The notes under the pieces: model-generated
What the model was told of the DNA's origin: nothing
The model's input: the letters and a program-made list of their open reading frames with translations, nothing else
Databases searched by the model: none
Assembly: GCA_951799425.1 (NCBI GenBank)
Contig: OX637393.1
Coordinates: 30,737,744 to 30,801,743, forward strand
Source of the DNA: Ilex aquifolium
Taxonomy: Eukaryota > Streptophyta > Magnoliopsida > Aquifoliales > Aquifoliaceae
DNA: 64,000 nt
Direction: 5' to 3'
Shown: piece by piece, positions 45,558-56,474 of the stretch
How positions within the stretch are numbered: the first letter of the stretch is position 1
How the letters are laid out: the number at the start of each line of letters is the position of its first letter
Program-made: the position numbers and the translations under genes

Positions 45558-46521
45558 TGGATGCTCAGAACAACCAAAACAAATCCTTCCAAAGATGGGC
45601 CCATCTAAACATGGAACCAGCATGTGCTGACTTTCTAGTTCCTATGATGATGGTAAACTTGATTGTTATTTGAGAATGGTACGGCTTCCCTGGTGGGGTC
45701 TGAGTCCGTGTTCCCAGGCATGACTTCCCCTGCAACACCATTTCTCCATGGGTGTGCTTTTTTGAGCATACCTTTGAAGCTGGTCTCTGGTTTCCCCTTT
45801 CTCCTTTTATTGGGGTAGTCTTTTATTACATCGACCTATGCTCTGGCCATATCTCTATGGTGGGGATGGGGCATTCTGGTTGGCATCATGGCTATTTGGC
45901 TCCTAGCGGGGTTAGGCCATACTCTTTCGGTGGTCGAGTTTACCAATCTCTTCCTCTTAGTTCCTGACCAAGGAGGATTCTAGCAGTTCCTTTGAAGGGA
46001 GGACATGCTTGAGCTGCTCTCCAAACTCCTACATCCTCCTCCTGGAAGGGAAGGTATCTTCTTTCTTATTTCTAGGGATGGTTGGGAGTTTGAAGAAGCT
46101 GTAGAAGCTGGCCTTCGTATTCCCCAAGTCTAGAATCCCCCATCTAACATGAGTGAGTTAAACTATTGTTTTTATTCATAGTGGATCCTTTCCTTTTTCC
46201 TTAAGATATCTTATGTTGTTTGTTTTTGCAGTGGAGAGGCCTCCGTTAAGTCCGGCTAGGCAGGCCAAGATAAACAGGGCTGCTGAAGGAGGTCCAAGGC
46301 CTTTTAGGTGTCTAATTACTCCTGAGAGACTTGCCTTTTTGGGCCTTGGTCCTCCTCCAGCCATGGTATATGAGATCCCTTATGATAATAAAGGGCCTGC
46401 AGTAGCTTTAGAGGATGACGATGATAGGTCGGTCACAGAGGCCCCTGTCTCCCGAAAGTGTAGTTGGGAAGAGGGGTCTTCTTCGTTGGGGAAGCGACAG
46501 GGGGAAGTTGGCATTGGCTAA
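45558..46521 (+). pseudogene. Antisense extra ORF relic of Tat copy B (putative gypsy-type transposon domain)
   Basis: On the plus strand, opposite to pol, 45558 starts MDAQNNQNKSFQRW. After stops it reads VRVPRHDF, then PWVCFFEHTFEAGLWFPLSP and FIGVVFYYIDL. This resembles the conserved start of the plant 'putative gypsy type transposon' domain (IR.P....PP......E..F.AGLRFPL..F). A plausible 3' splice site (TTTTTGCAG) precedes 46232, where an open exon (PPLSPARQAKINRAAEGG) runs to 46521. Tat-lineage elements such as Grande and Retand are known to carry an antisense ORF between pol and the 3' LTR, and this lies in that place. Interrupted by at least two stops. The domain identity is by eye. Confidence 0.5.
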
Positions 46522-46734
46522 CATCTGACCATTTTCTCCTTTTTTTTCTTTTTTTTTTTTAAAAAAAAATTGTTAAGTTTATCAATGAAATTAAAACTAT
46601 TTTTGTCTCCTTTGTTCTCCCTCTTTATTTCTACCTCATTGACTTGTGGAAGGATAACAACCTTGCAGAAGTCACAATTTTCTTTTTGGGCTTAGCCTGA
46701 GGACTAAAATGATACACCTTTATGGGTTAAGTAA

Positions 46735-47075
46735 AGAGCTCAAGAGCTCCAATTTTGCTTTTGTTGAGTCAAAATCGACTCAATCCGAGCTAGGCAAAGA
46801 GCTAGAAAACTCCCCTTTGGCCTCTATTGAGTCAAATAAACTCAATCCGAGCCAAGAGAGGAGCTAAAAGGCTCCAAATTTACTTACACTAAGTCAAGTA
46901 GACTCAATTAGAGCTAAACAAGGAGCTGAAAGGCTCAAAATTTACTTCTATTGATCCAAATAGACTCAATCTAAGCTAAGCAAGGGGCTGAAAGGCACTA
47001 AATTTGCTTTTGTTGAGTCAAGCAGACTCAATTTGAGCTAAACGAGGAGCTAAAAAGCTCCAAATTTAATATTTT
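46735..47075. repeat. Five tandem copies of a 62-bp repeat
   Basis: ACTCAAT recurs at 46778, 46840, 46902, 46964 and 47026, exactly 62 bp apart. The unit includes GGAGCTAAAAGGCTCCAAATTT (with an inverted GAGCT/GGCTC pair) and TTGAGTCAA. It lies between pol and the antisense ORF of Tat copy B. Confidence 0.9.
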
Positions 47076-48290
47076 TCAATCATGGTGCTAGCAAACTACC
47101 ACTTTTTAATAAAAAAGAATAGTGCTTGGTACACAGTTTTATTCAAATTAGTTACGTGGAAACTCAGAAAACCCTTGCAAAGATATCAGAAGACAACTAC
47201 TAATAGAATTTCTTTAGGTATTCAACGTTCCATGGGTATGGCAACTTGGTTCCTCCTAAAGTCTCCAAATGATAAGTCCCTGGTCTCAAGAATTTTACAA
47301 CTTGATAGGGTCCTTCCCATGTTGCCCCTGGTTTTTCTCCTCCTGAATTTTTGGTTACTTGGGTAACTTTCCTCAACACCAAATCATTGATCATGAACTT
47401 TCTCTACTTCACATGGGATTTGTAATATCTAGAGACTCTATTTTGGTATGCTACTGAGACAACATCCACTATTCCAGAGGCCAAAGAAAATAGTGTTTCT
47501 CCTATTGGTATGCTAGTCGTGGTCCTATGTGCCCACAAGATACTCAGGAGTTGTTCCACCCAAAGGCCCTTTAATTTTTCCAATCTAGTCTTTATGTTCT
47601 ACAGTAGGGTTCGATTGGTTACTTCTTCCTGCCCATTTTCTTGTGGATGGCTAGGAGAAGAGTACTGGTTGTGAATCTCAAGCTCAGAACATAACCCTCT
47701 AAACTTTTTATTGTCGAACTACTTGTCGTTGTCACTTATTATGACGGTTGGTATGCCAAACCTACGAACGATTGACTTCCACACAAAATTCAGAATCTTC
47801 TGCTATGTTAATGTTGTAAATGGCTTTGCTTCCGTGCACTTGGTAAAGTAATAGACGACAACAATCGCAAACTTGTTTTTGCCCTTCCCTATTAGAAACG
47901 GTCCTATAACGTTGATCCCCCAATGAGAAAATGACCATGGGCTTAATATTGGAGTAAGCCTTTCCAGAGGGAACTTTGGGACGACGGCGAACTTTTTGCA
48001 CTTTTTTCATTTTCACATGTAGCTCTGAGCATCCTTCTTCAAAGTGGGCCAGAACTAACCCTATATAAGGATTTTTCCACATACCCCTCGTGACCTTCCC
48101 CAAGAACATAAACCACTTCAGTTGGGCTTAAGCACCTCAAGTATGGGAGTAAATAGCTTCTTTTGTAGAGTATTCGGTTCAAAACCACATATCTCGAGGC
48201 CTTTCTTCACAGCTTCTAAGCTTTCAGGACCTCCTGGGGGAGTATCCCATGCTGCAGGTATGCCATTATCTCATCCATCCAAATAAGCTC
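47076..48290 (-). pseudogene. Tat-type integrase, decayed (copy B)
   Basis: The C-terminal part is clear: 47200-47394 encodes NDLVLRKVTQVTKNSGGEKPG followed by WEGPYQVVKFLRPGTYHLETLGG and PWNVEYLKKFY, the GPY/F module of Ty3 integrase. The core (47400-48110) is recognisable only in pieces across frames, for example the N-terminal region near 48060 and a segment resembling the usual WPF..WG.D...P. Stops and frame changes throughout preclude activity. It should sit downstream of RNase H, as found. Confidence 0.7.
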
Positions 48291-48955
48291 TTTCTAAATT
48301 TGATAGACATTGGTGCGGCAAGTGCTTGGTTCTGGTAGGAATTTTACAGATATAGTCCTGGTCAGACTATCGAAGAGAGCTGAGGCCAGCTGTGCTAATG
48401 AATTCGCATGGGAGTTATGCGACCACGAGACTTGAGAAATTTCAAAATGCTCAAATTGAGCAATCTTTTCTGCGACAATTTTCAAATAGGATCTTATTTG
48501 TGGATCTCTAACTTTTAATCTCCCTGATGCTATTTTACTACAAGTTGCGAGTACTTATACGTCTTCAAGTTCTTTACTCCTAGGGCCTTATCCAATTTTA
48601 ACCCTGCAATGAGAGTTTCATACTCCGCCTCATTATTTAAGGCATTGAACCCAAAACATAGGGCATACTCAATATTGTCTATGTTTGGTGAGATAAGAAT
48701 CAATCCAGCCCCCTCCCTAGTTGAATTAGAGGACCCATCCACATAGATTTGCCATTCCCCCAGCGGAGTGGCAATGTGATCGAGGTCCGATGCTTCGAGG
48801 ATAAATTCTGCTATAAGGTCAGCAATTACCTGTCCTTTAATAGTTGTTCGAGGCATGTACTGGATGTCAAATTCTCCGAGCTCAATAGACCATTTTTCCA
48901 ACCGGTCAGACGCATTTGGTTTCTACAAGAATTGCCACAAAAGGATACCTATTAG
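48291..48955 (-). pseudogene. RNase H of archaeal type (aRH), Tat copy B
   Basis: 48530-48901 encodes KWSIELGEFDIQYMPRTTIKGQVIADLIAEF, the usual link, then IYVDGSSNSTREGAGLIL with the first catalytic Asp and NEAEYETLIAGLKL with the Glu. The third position, normally in SDSQLVV, reads KYSQLVV, so its Asp is lost. 48294-48485 continues with SWSHNSHANSLAQLAS (family norm R..N..ADALA.LA). The second RNase H of the plant-acquired aRH type is a known marker of the Tat lineage. Broken between 48490 and 48530. Confidence 0.75.
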
Positions 48956-49425
48956 TAGTATGATGGGATGGGCCTAAAAATAAGGACTCAACTTCCTAGA
49001 TGTAGTTACTAATGCGTAAGAAACTTTTTCCATCGTTGGGTACCTAACCTCTGTTCCTCTCAACGTTTGACTTACATAGTAGATGTGATGCTAAATTTTC
49101 TCCCGTTGGCTGACAAGTATTGCCCATGTTGCCTCTTGAATACTACAAGATACAAATACATAAGTTCTCCTTCCTCAAGTCTTACAAGGAGTGGTGGCTT
49201 GTTGATATAGTGTTTTAGTGCTTGGAAGGCATCTTCATACTCCGAACTCCATTCGGAAGCATTCCTGAGTACTTTAAAGAAAGGGAGGCATTTGTCACTA
49301 GTCTTGGAGATGAATCTATTCAAAGTTGCTACCCTTCCTGTGAGCACCTAGACTTCCTTGGTGTTTCGTGAGGACCTCATGTCAAGGAGTGCTTTGATCT
49401 TTTTTGGGTTCACCTATATTCCTCT
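48956..49425 (-). pseudogene. RT connection / first RNase H region, Tat copy B
   Basis: 49072-49347 encodes LTGRVATLNRFISKTSDKCLPFFKVLR, then W..EYEDAFQALKHYINKPPLL, the segment joining RT to RNase H in Ty3 elements. It is followed by a degraded RNase H start (LYLVV). Frame breaks lie on both sides. Confidence 0.7.
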
Positions 49426-50190
49426 CTAAGTCACAATAAATCCCAGGAACTTTCTTGAGGACACCCCGAAGGCACACTTAGTAGGATTGAGTTTCATATT
49501 GTACCTCTTGACCGTATCAAAGGCCTTTCTCAAGTGATCAATGTTTTCAATGCCACGAAGGATTTTGGCGAGTATGTCGTCCACATACACCTCCATAGAG
49601 TTTCCAATAAGTTCCCTAAACATGTGATTGACTAGCCTCTGATAAATAGCTCCTACATCTTTTAGACCGAACGACATAACCTTATAGTAGTAGGTTCCTT
49701 CCTCCTTTATGAAGGAGGTCTTCTCCTGGTAAGGGTTGTGCATCATGATTTGATTGTATCTAGAGAATGCGTCCATTAAAGAAAGTAGTTCATAGCTAGC
49801 AATGGCGTCAACCAGAATATCAATCTCTAGCAGTGGGAAACAATCCTTGGCATGCTTTGTTTAAATCAGTAAAGTCTACACAAATCCGCCATTTCTCATT
49901 CGTTTTCTTCACTAGCACAACATTAGCTAACCACAAGGGGTACTGGACCTCCCTCAAATATTTTGCATATAGGAGTTTTGCTACCTCTTATTTGATTGCA
50001 CGATTTTGCTCGGCAGCAAAACTTTGGCATTTCTACCGGACTTGTCTAAAGCTTGGGTTGACATTTAAACTATACTCAACTACAGGGGGGGTCTATTCCC
50101 CTCATATCAGATTGCTTCCAAGAAAAAAACATCTTTATTGGAGCCTAAGAACTCTATTAGCAAAGTCCTAAGGTTTTCTTCAAGCATTCT
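49426..50190 (-). pseudogene. Tat-type reverse transcriptase (copy B)
   Basis: The open segment 49426-49776 has MDAFSRYNQIMM, EEGTYYYKVMSFGLKDVGA, YQRLVNHMF and the catalytic VYVDDIL, then LRKAFDTVKRYNMKLNPTKCAFGV and FLGFIVT: RT palm motifs B to E. The upstream part (49830-50190) carries fingers motifs but is out of frame. DNA is closely similar to copy A at 1-546. The YVDD Asp pair is intact; surrounding frameshifts are not. Confidence 0.8.
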
Positions 50191-51641
50191 CCCAATGAAG
50201 GTGACTTGCTCGGGGGTGTCTCCGATTTAGATAGGCTTCAGGTCTTCCAACGGTCATAGGTGCTCCAACTATTTACTATGATCTAGAGAATCGACCTGCA
50301 ATGCTTCTTGTTGATGCTTTCCCCTCATAGAAGATACATAGTATTCACGGGCCACCACATGATCTCCTCGTACTTCTCCAACCTCTTCTTTAGTTGGGAA
50401 ACACATGAGGAGATGATTTAAGGTTTGCTATAGTGACCATCCGACTATAACTAATATAACATTGGCTTCTATGGGATTAGCAGTCACACGTAACAACTTC
50501 TCCCTTTCAATATTGAATTTATCGAAGGTAGGGGTGAATATGATATCCACGGAGCTCCCACTGTCAATTAGAACTCTCTTTATAGATTAATTAGCAATTG
50601 TTATGGGGACCACCAATGGGTCATCATGCGGGTACTGGATGACACCAAGATCTTCTTCCGAGAAAGAAATTGGGGATCCACCCGAGGCCTTTTTCATGGA
50701 TTAATTAAGCTTACTTCCAGCTTGGATTTTAATCTATGGACATGGGCTCGCCTAGTAGAGTTGTTTTCTCTTCATCCAGCAAAGCCATTAGAGATTACAT
50801 CAACTTCTCCAACTGGATGTTGATGCGGGACCTTCTCTCGGTTGGGTTGAACGTCATCTTTCTCCTATCGACAACGTTCAATGTATCTTCCGAGGTGTCC
50901 CTTTTGGATTAAATCCTCTATCTGGTCCCTTAGGACCTAGAAATCCTCTGTATTGTAGTTCTCGTCCCCATGGAACTGGCAATATTTCTCCGTTCCAATA
51001 TTTAATTTATCGAAGGCAGGGGTGAATATGATATCCACCGAGCTCCCAATGTCAATTAGAACTCTCTTTATATAGTAATTAGCAATTGTTATGGTGGCCA
51101 CCAATGGGTCATCATTCTGGTAATAGATGCCACCAAGATCTTCTTCCGAGAAAGAAATGGGGTGGTCCACTCGAGGCCTTTTTCCTGGATTAATTGAGCT
51201 TACTTCTAGCTTGGATTTTAATCTATGGACATGCGCTCACCTGGTATAGTTGATTTCTCTACCTCCAGCAAAGCCCTTAGAGATTACATCAACTTCTCCA
51301 ATTGGCATTTGATGCGGGACCTCCTCTCGGTTGGGTTGAACGTCATCTTTCTCCTGTCGACGACGTTCAATGTATCTTCCGAGGTGTCCCTTTTGGATTA
51401 AATCCTCTATCTGGTCCCTTAGGACTTGTCAATCCTCTGTATTGTAGTTGTGGTCCCTATGGAACTAGCAATATTTGTCCATAGACCTCTTGCTAGGATT
51501 AGTCCTCATCTTTTCTGGCCAGTTAAGGATTTTTTTATTCTGAATTTGGAAAAGGATTTTTTCCACAGAGGTATTCAACGGCGTATACCTATGAGCTGGC
51601 TCGCTGGGGGTGCGGGGACCTAAGCGATCCCTTGCACATAC
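50191..51641 (-). pseudogene. Tat-type protease and gag C-terminus, internally duplicated (copy B)
   Basis: Parallels 547-1541 of copy A but contains two successive copies of a 488-bp segment (about 50505-50990 and 50993-51478). Each includes the protease core. The right copy (50937-51170) reads VLIDIGSSVDIIF (catalytic Asp kept but followed by Ile), preceded by HPISFSEEDLGGI. The gag C-terminal motif KMRTNPSKRSMDKYC lies near 51465-51530. At 51641 it stops within CTTGCACATAC, where the Tekay LTR is inserted. Copy A continues the same sequence past 1541. Confidence 0.75.
50505..51478. repeat. 488-bp tandem duplication within Tat copy B
   Basis: GAGCTCCCACTGTCAATTAG at 50552 recurs as GAGCTCCCAATGTCAATTAG at 51040. 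Copy A has the segment once, so the duplication is specific to copy B. The junction lies near 50990 at a TCTCC microhomology. Confidence 0.85.
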
Positions 51642-52197
51642 TGTGACACTTTGACTCTTGGTCCGAATGATTCCGACCGACGGAACTCCATAGATCGAAG
51701 AAGAAAGCCTTGATTTTTCTCTTTGCTCTCCCTTCAGCTCACACGTTAAAACCACTGGTTTTCAGCTGAAGAATATCTCAAAAAATCAGATTTTTAACCC
51801 CTATTTATAATTTTAAAGCTTGGCCCGAGTCGCGTCATGTGTCTCCTACTTGTCCGGGTCCGTTTTCGCCCCGAAACGATTAAATTTCGCTCCGGTTCAA
51901 GCTCAAATATTTTTATTTCAAATTTCTTTAAATTATTTCCCAAATATTAAAATTTTATTAAAAATTCGTTTTTGGGGGTCACCGGACACCCGTCGCCTCG
52001 AAAAACATGAAAAATCCGACTATCTCGGAATTCGGCGAAATTTGGCAGGGTAACTAGATTTCGTGATACGAATCCAATAGCGAAGTCCATTTCCTCATCC
52101 AAGGTCTAGAGAAATACTTATTTCAAATCCGCATAGCGGTGGCAAATTATTATTTTGCCCTTTTTCAGAAAAAGTTCAAATTCACTCGGGTTTTACA
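51642..52197 (-). repeat. 3' LTR of unit 1, internally deleted
   Basis: Only TGTGAC of the plus-strand left end remains before the sequence jumps to ACTTTGACTCTTGG, corresponding to about 58211 in the full LTR. About 2.0 kb is missing, with AC microhomology. The remainder (to GGGTTTTACA) matches 58211-58764 closely. TATA at 51802-51809. Confidence 0.85.
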
Positions 52198-52215
52198 TTG
52201 TTCCCCCCTTAAAAG
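52198..52215 (-). other. Polypurine tract, unit 1
   Basis: The minus strand reads CTTTTAAGGGGGGAACAA immediately before LTR TGTAAAACC. The identical tract for unit 2 is at 58765-58782. Confidence 0.8.
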
Positions 52216-52290
52216 AATTTCGTCCCCGAAATTCACATACACATACACATAAGCTCACATGCATATGCTACAAGTATATCATACTCATAA

Positions 52291-53560
52291 CTACAAAAAT
52301 GTACCTCCATCCTCGAATAAGAAAGGGTAATTGGTACGTATAGTGTCCTCACGCTCCCATGTCGCCTCCTCCACTCCTCGGTGCTGCCACAGCACCTTCA
52401 CTAGCCTCACAGTCTTGCCTCGCAAAACCTGATCCCGGCTATCCATGATACGCACCGGTCCCTCCTCGAAGGTCCCATCCGCATCAACAACAAGCTCGCC
52501 CCAATCCACCACATGAGTCGGATCTGGGGTATACTTCCGGAGCATAGAGACATGGAATACTGCATGAACACTCGATAGATTTGGCGGTAACGCTAATCGG
52601 TAAGTAACTGTACCTACCCTCTCGAGTGCCTCGAAGGGACCAATGTACCTCGGCGACAGCTTTCCCGCTTGCCGAACCTGACCACTCCTCTTTTAGGCAT
52701 CACCTTCAAGAAGACATGATCCCCAACCTCAAACTCTAGAGGTCGCCGCCTTCTCTCGGCGTAGCTCTTCTGTCGGCTCTGAGCCGTGAGAAGACGCTTT
52801 CGTATCAAGTCCACCTTCTCCGAGGTGTCCCTAACCAAATCCGGACCCGTAGTGGGTCTCTCTCCTACCTCCGTCCAACAAACTGGACATCGACAAGGCC
52901 TCCCATATAGTGCCTCATAGGGAACCATTTGTATGCTCGTCTGATAACTGTTGTTGTAGGCGAACTCCACTAAGGGTAAATGTTCTTCCCAACTACCCTT
53001 GAGATCTAGGACGCATGCTCGTAGCATGTCCTCTAATGTCTGGATGGTTCTCTCCGACTGACCGTCCGTCTGGGGATGAAAAGCAGTGCTCATCATCAAT
53101 TGTGTCCCCATGGCTCGCTGGAAACTCTCCCAAAAATGAGCTGTAAATCTGGGATCCCAATCCGATACTATAGATATTGGAACCCCATGCAACCGGACAA
53201 TCTCCCGTATATACAACCTGCAGAATTCCTCCAATGTGAAGGTCATCCGCACCGCCAAAAAATGTGCCGACTTAGTAAGCCGGTTCACTATCACCCACAC
53301 CACGTCATGCCCTCGCGATGTTCGTGGCAAGTGGGTCACAAAATCCATCGTGACATGTTCCCACTTCCACTCAGCTACCTCCAAAGGTTGGAGTAATCCC
53401 GCTGGTCTCTGGTGCTCAGCCTTTACTTGCTGATACGTGAGACATTGACGAACAAAATCCCCAACGTGTTTCTTCATCCCACTCCAGTAATACTGGTGAT
53501 GAAGATCATGGTACATCTTCGTGCCACCTGGATGCATAGCAAAACGGGAGCAATGGAACT
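52291..53560 (-). pseudogene. Tekay-type integrase with chromodomain-like tail, unit 1
   Basis: [20 protein letters not shown] and CLTYQQVK form the H2C2 zinc region (second Cys pair partly changed). Next comes the DDE core: MDFVTHLP (Asp 1), IVSDWDPRF (Asp 2), then FHPQTDGQSERTIQTLEDML (Glu). The GPF-type module and KVMPKRG follow. One base is missing near 52668 relative to unit 2 (CCC for CCCC), shifting the frame. The C-terminal piece 52291-52545 has LRKYTPDPTHVV, RIMDSRDQVLRGK and LVKVLWQHRGVEEATWERED, the chromodomain-like tail that targets chromovirus insertion. Family role: strand transfer of element DNA into the genome. Inactive here because of the frameshift and upstream fusion. Confidence 0.85.
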
Positions 53561-54234
53561 CCCTGAGGATCTCCTCTCTCAGACTTGGAGTAGATCAAGA
53601 TGTCGTCCACAAAGACCACGACGAACTGATCTAGGTAGGGTTGGAACACCCTATGCATGAGATCCATGAATGCCGCTGGAGCATTCGTCAATCCGAATGG
53701 CATCACTGTGAACTCAAAATTCCCATATCGCGTCCTAAAAGCCGTCTTAGGGATATCCGTCTCCCTAATCCTCAACTGATGGTAACCGGTGCGGAGATCT
53801 ATCTTGGAGTAGACCCGCGCCCCTCTCAGTTGATCGAACAAATCATCAATTCGCGGCAAATGGTATCTATTCTTGATAGTAACCCTATTCAACAGCCGAT
53901 AGTCTATGCATAGCTGAAGGGTCTTGTCCTTCTTCTTGGCAAACAACACCGGAGCGCCCCAGGGTGAAGTGCTCGGTCTAATAAAACCCCTTTCCAACAA
54001 TTCTTGTAATTGGACCTTGAGCTCTTGCAACTCAGCAGGTGTCATCCTATGTGGATTCATAGAAATGGGCGATGTACCGGGATGCAACTCAATGGTAAAG
54101 TCTACATCCCTATGTGGAGGTAATCCCGGTAGTTCATCCGGAAAAACATCCTCATAATCACACACAACCCGAGGTAGACCCAACTCCTGTCTCGCCTCGT
54201 CCTCTAGGGTAAGGCTTGCTAGCCAACCCATCAA
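53561..54234 (-). pseudogene. Tekay-type reverse transcriptase, 3'-truncated, unit 1
   Basis: Encodes the protease-RT linker ([20 protein letters not shown]), then RT fingers and palm: [62 protein letters not shown] and catalytic [14 protein letters not shown]. Directly after SKSE the sequence jumps, out of frame, into the end of the RT-integrase spacer ([17 protein letters not shown] in another frame). The thumb, connection and RNase H domains, roughly 1 kb in relatives, are deleted. Unit 2 has the identical junction, so this is an inherited deletion. Confidence 0.88.
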
Positions 54235-54291
54235 CTGCCCGTGCCATCTAGAGTCGTATACGGCTTGGGGTAAAGCATCATGCTTATCCCC

Positions 54292-54830
54292 CTAAAACAT
54301 AAAACAAATACCGTCTGGTGTGTAGGCAGTGACCCTCTTACGATCACAATCAATGACGACTCGGTGTGCCGTCAACCAGTCCTTCCCAAGGATGACATTT
54401 AACTCCGACATGTCCATGACCCTAAGGTCCACGGTGAGTAGAATCCCTGAGATCTCTAACTCACAACCCCGACATATCTGATCAACGCTCACCCTAGCTC
54501 CTAAGAGAGAACTCACATGCAGTGGCTCTTCCAAGGTTTCAACCTCTAGGCCCAAGTCTTTCACACATGATGCAGCAATAAAGGAATGAGATGCACCAGA
54601 GTCAAATAATACCCTTGCCCATAAGCGAGAGAGTAGAAATGTACCCTGAATAATCGAATGATCTGTAGGCTCAGTCTGAGGTGTGATGGCGTAGACACGC
54701 CCCTGGATGCCTGAAGTCCCGGCTTGTGAGCCCTGGCCTCGACCTCGACCTCGACCCATACTCTGGCCCATCTGGCCTGATTGCGGGATCCCCGTACGTG
54801 AAGTAGTAGGACCTTGTGCAGCGCCCTAAA
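54292..54830 (-). pseudogene. Tekay-type protease region, unit 1
   Basis: GRVYAITPQTEPTDHSIIQG then LWARVLFDSGASHSFIAASC shows the retropepsin active site DSGAS, and NVILGKDWLTAHRVVIDCDRK the flap and C-terminal motifs. Pol would continue in the same reading with GDKHDALPQ, but a TAG follows CFMF at about 54294. This stop is shared with unit 2 at about 62731. Upstream, a TAG near 54828 (QF-stop-GAAQG) is also shared. Confidence 0.85.
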
Positions 54831-55841
54831 ACTGATACTGGTTCCCCTGGCCCATGGTGGGGTAGGGAGAAACAAAATGCGTATGTGCATGTCCCACCGA
54901 AGACTGGGACTGGGATGCTCCATAACCCTGAGATCCCTATCGCTGAGGATAATCCCGTTTCATATGCCCCGGTTGGTGGCAATAGAAACAAGTCCTTTGG
55001 CTTGTCGGGTAAGAAGGTCTCTGATTTCTCCCACCTTAGGAGGATTGACCTTGGCCTTGGCCTTGATAGCCACGACCCTGTGGAGTTGAAGTCCTTTGCT
55101 TCTTCCCCGAACTTGAAGAAAAAGATTGGCCCTCCTTCTTCTTGTCTTTAACACCCATTTCTCGGATGTTCCGTGCGTCATCCATCTCTCTCTCAATGGC
55201 CATAGATGTCTCGACCATCGAATCCAAGTCTTGCAAGAGAAGACCTACAATTTTACCCCGGATGGACAATTTCAGACCATCCTCAAACTTCCTCACTTTA
55301 GCCATGTCTGTGGTCACATAATCATCGGCGAAACGGGCTAATTCAGTGAACTTAGCCACGTATTCGAGCACTATCATCGTCCCTTGTTTCAGGTCTAGGA
55401 ACTCCCGAGCTTTTGCCTGCCGGGCAAACGTCGGGAAGTATTTGCCCATGAAGATCTCACGGAACTCTTCCCAAGTCGTTGCCTCCAAGTCTCTTTAGGC
55501 TTTGACCCAATCCCACCACACTTGGGATTCTCCCTCTAGCTGGAAGGTAGCTAGCATTATCTTGGTGGCATCAGAGGTGATCTCCATAGCCCCTAAGATC
55601 TTTTCCACTTGTCGGAACCAATGGTCCCCACCATAGGATCTGCTCCTCCCACAAAGGTCGGAGGATGGTGCGCCTTGAACTTCTGGAGGTTACTTGACCC
55701 TCCTTGGCCCACACTTGCACTAGCCTGTGCAATGGTAGCGGTCGTAGCACCAATAGCCTCAACAAAGGCTTGTTGGTCAAAAGTCGGTGGTGGTTGGTTA
55801 TTGTTCCGTCCACCCCGACGTCCCCTTCCTCTAGTTGCCAT
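54831..55841 (-). pseudogene. gag: Tekay-type gag, unit 1
   Basis: Starts MATRGRGRRGGRNNNQPPPT (55841), with FKAHHPPTFVGGADP. A frame change near 55610 precedes the gag core EATTWEEFREIFMGKYFP, REFLDLKQGTMIVLEYVAKF and FEDGLKLSIRGKIVG (to 55036). The nucleocapsid knuckle is CFYCHQPGHMKRD, where the final Cys reads Tyr in this unit but Cys in unit 2. A stop interrupts QAKA*RDLEATTW near 55498 in unit 1 only. It normally forms the particle shell. Interrupted, but most domains remain readable. Confidence 0.82.
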
Positions 55842-56181
55842 CTAGACACACATAAGATAGCAATAGACCAACACTTAGCATCCCAAAATTAGGGATCAAG
55901 TTTTAAACTTTGAGATTTCTCTCCTTGTCTCACTAGTAGAGTGTATGCCACCACTAGTAGACATTTACCCCATGAACTATCCCGTTCATTCACTTTCTCA
56001 CTCCCAAGGTTATGTTTGCTAACCCTAGTGTGTCCATTTCCATATACACTTTACCATGTATATAATTCATATAGCACATAGCACATAACATGTAACAATT
56101 TGAGCACATAACATGGAATGCACAATGTATGCAATGGTCTAAACCCATGCCCATCAAGCCCTAGGTAAATTGTATACCTAT

Positions 56182-56193
56182 GCTCTGATACCA
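56182..56193 (-). other. Primer-binding site, initiator tRNA-Met type
   Basis: The minus strand reads TGGTATCAGAGC, the standard complement of the initiator tRNA-Met 3' end, three bases inside the LTR edge at 56197. Confidence 0.9.
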
Positions 56194-56474
56194 AGCTGTG
56201 ACGCCCCAAAATCCGGGGGTCCATTGATTATCCATCAACCTGCGGAATACCCGTGGATACCGAGGAACTCGATATCACGCCGTTATGCCCCATTTACCGG
56301 GGTCCTTAATTTAACAAAAATTCGGGCATAGTCTCCTTTGTACGGGGAGCTCTACCCAAAACGCAACCTGTGCAATATACATTCACATGACCCATCCGAG
56401 GTCCAAAATAAAATAATGACCACACCGGGTCCATTTATCCATACTTTTGATGCCCCTAAAACTGGGGTTCCTAT

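Noticed and set aside
53076-54157. Plus-strand ORFs opposite Tekay RT and integrase, repeated at 61513-62594
   Set aside because: Antisense shadows of pol; their conservation follows from conservation of the sense strand.
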